Below, piece by piece: positions 12,598 through 12,821 of a DNA stretch of 12,821 nt. The DNA is from Chloroflexota bacterium (lineage in GTDB: Bacteria > Chloroflexota > Dehalococcoidia > SM23-28-2 > RBG-16-64-32). The DNA is taken from NCBI GenBank assembly GCA_005882715.1, contig VBEI01000076.1:1-12821 (forward strand), in the 5' to 3' direction. Numbering within the stretch: the first letter of the stretch is position 1; each line of letters begins with the position of its first letter. Under the pieces are notes generated by a model. The model was not told where the DNA came from, searched no databases, and was given only the letters and a program-made list of their open reading frames with translations. The translations under genes and the position numbers were made by a program.

Positions 12598-12821
12598 TTA
12601 GCCTACCTCGGCGTCGCTGGCGAACCAGCCGGCCTGCCCCGGCGCCTCTTCCACACCAACGATGATGCGCGTAATCCTGGACGCCCCGGAGGCGGAAAGC
12701 GCCGCACGGATGCGCCCGTTCAGCCACTCGGCGAGCCGCTCTGCGGTCGAATTATCGATCGGCAACAGAGCCACGTCGCTTTTCGGCAGCACGTAGCGCC
12801 TGTCACCGAACTTGATCTCAT
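12598..12821 (-). CDS. QueD/6-pyruvoyl-tetrahydropterin synthase-like protein, C-terminal part
   Basis: The frame is open from the right window edge to a TAA at 12598-12600 and gives the last 73 or so residues. LLPIDNSTAERLAEWLNGRI matches the part of the tunnelling-fold family that carries the conserved T-A-E triplet before a long helix. RIIVGVEEAPGQAGWF matches the final strand, whose glutamate binds the pterin ring. QueD makes 6-carboxytetrahydropterin for queuosine and related 7-deazapurines; other members make pterins. The zinc histidines lie upstream, outside the window, so the branch cannot be fixed. An internal GTG at 12792 is not a credible start. It may be transcribed toward the GNAT gene, but a 110-bp AT-rich gap with its own promoter separates them. 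Confidence 0.72.
   Translation of the reverse strand, partial: EIKFGDRRYVLPKSDVALLPIDNSTAERLAEWLNGRIRAALSASGASRITRIIVGVEEAPGQAGWFASDAEVG

Overview
The window is GC-rich, densely coded and bacterial. The gene set (a CODH/xanthine-dehydrogenase-type molybdoenzyme with CoxG, a class III/IV polyhydroxyalkanoate synthase, a WS/DGAT acyltransferase, many AGGAGG ribosome sites, GTG starts) would suit a Chloroflexota or Actinomycetota lineage. No marker gene settles the phylum. No rRNA, tRNA, transposon, CRISPR array or prophage gene was seen, so this looks like ordinary chromosome.

Layout. 1-1926 (minus): an aerobic molybdenum hydroxylase cluster in the order coxG-like, coxS-like, coxL-like. The large subunit runs off the left edge, and the coxG-like gene has no standard start codon. 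1942-2401: a geneless stretch with two perfect hairpins. 2402-2881 (minus): DinB-family protein. 2882-3213: no gene, but a compact three-way-junction fold, another strong hairpin and a terminator. 3214-3759 (minus): membrane-anchored protein of unknown function.

3882-7318: a polyhydroxyalkanoate (PHA) granule module. The minus-strand operon is PadR-type regulator, short PhaE-like subunit, PhaC synthase, SDR reductase. These are packed tightly (0 bp, 30 bp, then a 1-base TAATG overlap). A phasin-like gene diverges from it on the plus strand. The two promoters point across the same 96-bp gap, with -10 boxes on the same bases, so regulator/synthase and phasin expression are probably coupled. The phasin gene ends at a textbook terminator.

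7399-10119 (minus): two VOC-family proteins with the fossil tail of a third between them, an AraC-type regulator with an N-terminal DUF6597-like region, and a serine alpha/beta hydrolase. 10313-11830 (plus): WS/DGAT acyltransferase, a second neutral-lipid storage enzyme. 11894-12487 (minus): GNAT acetyltransferase, convergent with the WS/DGAT gene across a shared hairpin. 12598-12821 (minus): C-terminal part of a QueD/PTPS-like protein cut by the right edge.

The most notable items are the unexplained structured-RNA candidate at 2954-3170, the compact PHA module with opposed overlapping promoters, the 50-residue internal repeat and basic tail of the phasin-like protein, the apparent CTG start of the coxG-like gene and the VOC gene fossil. 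I see no unmistakable new defence or mobile system.
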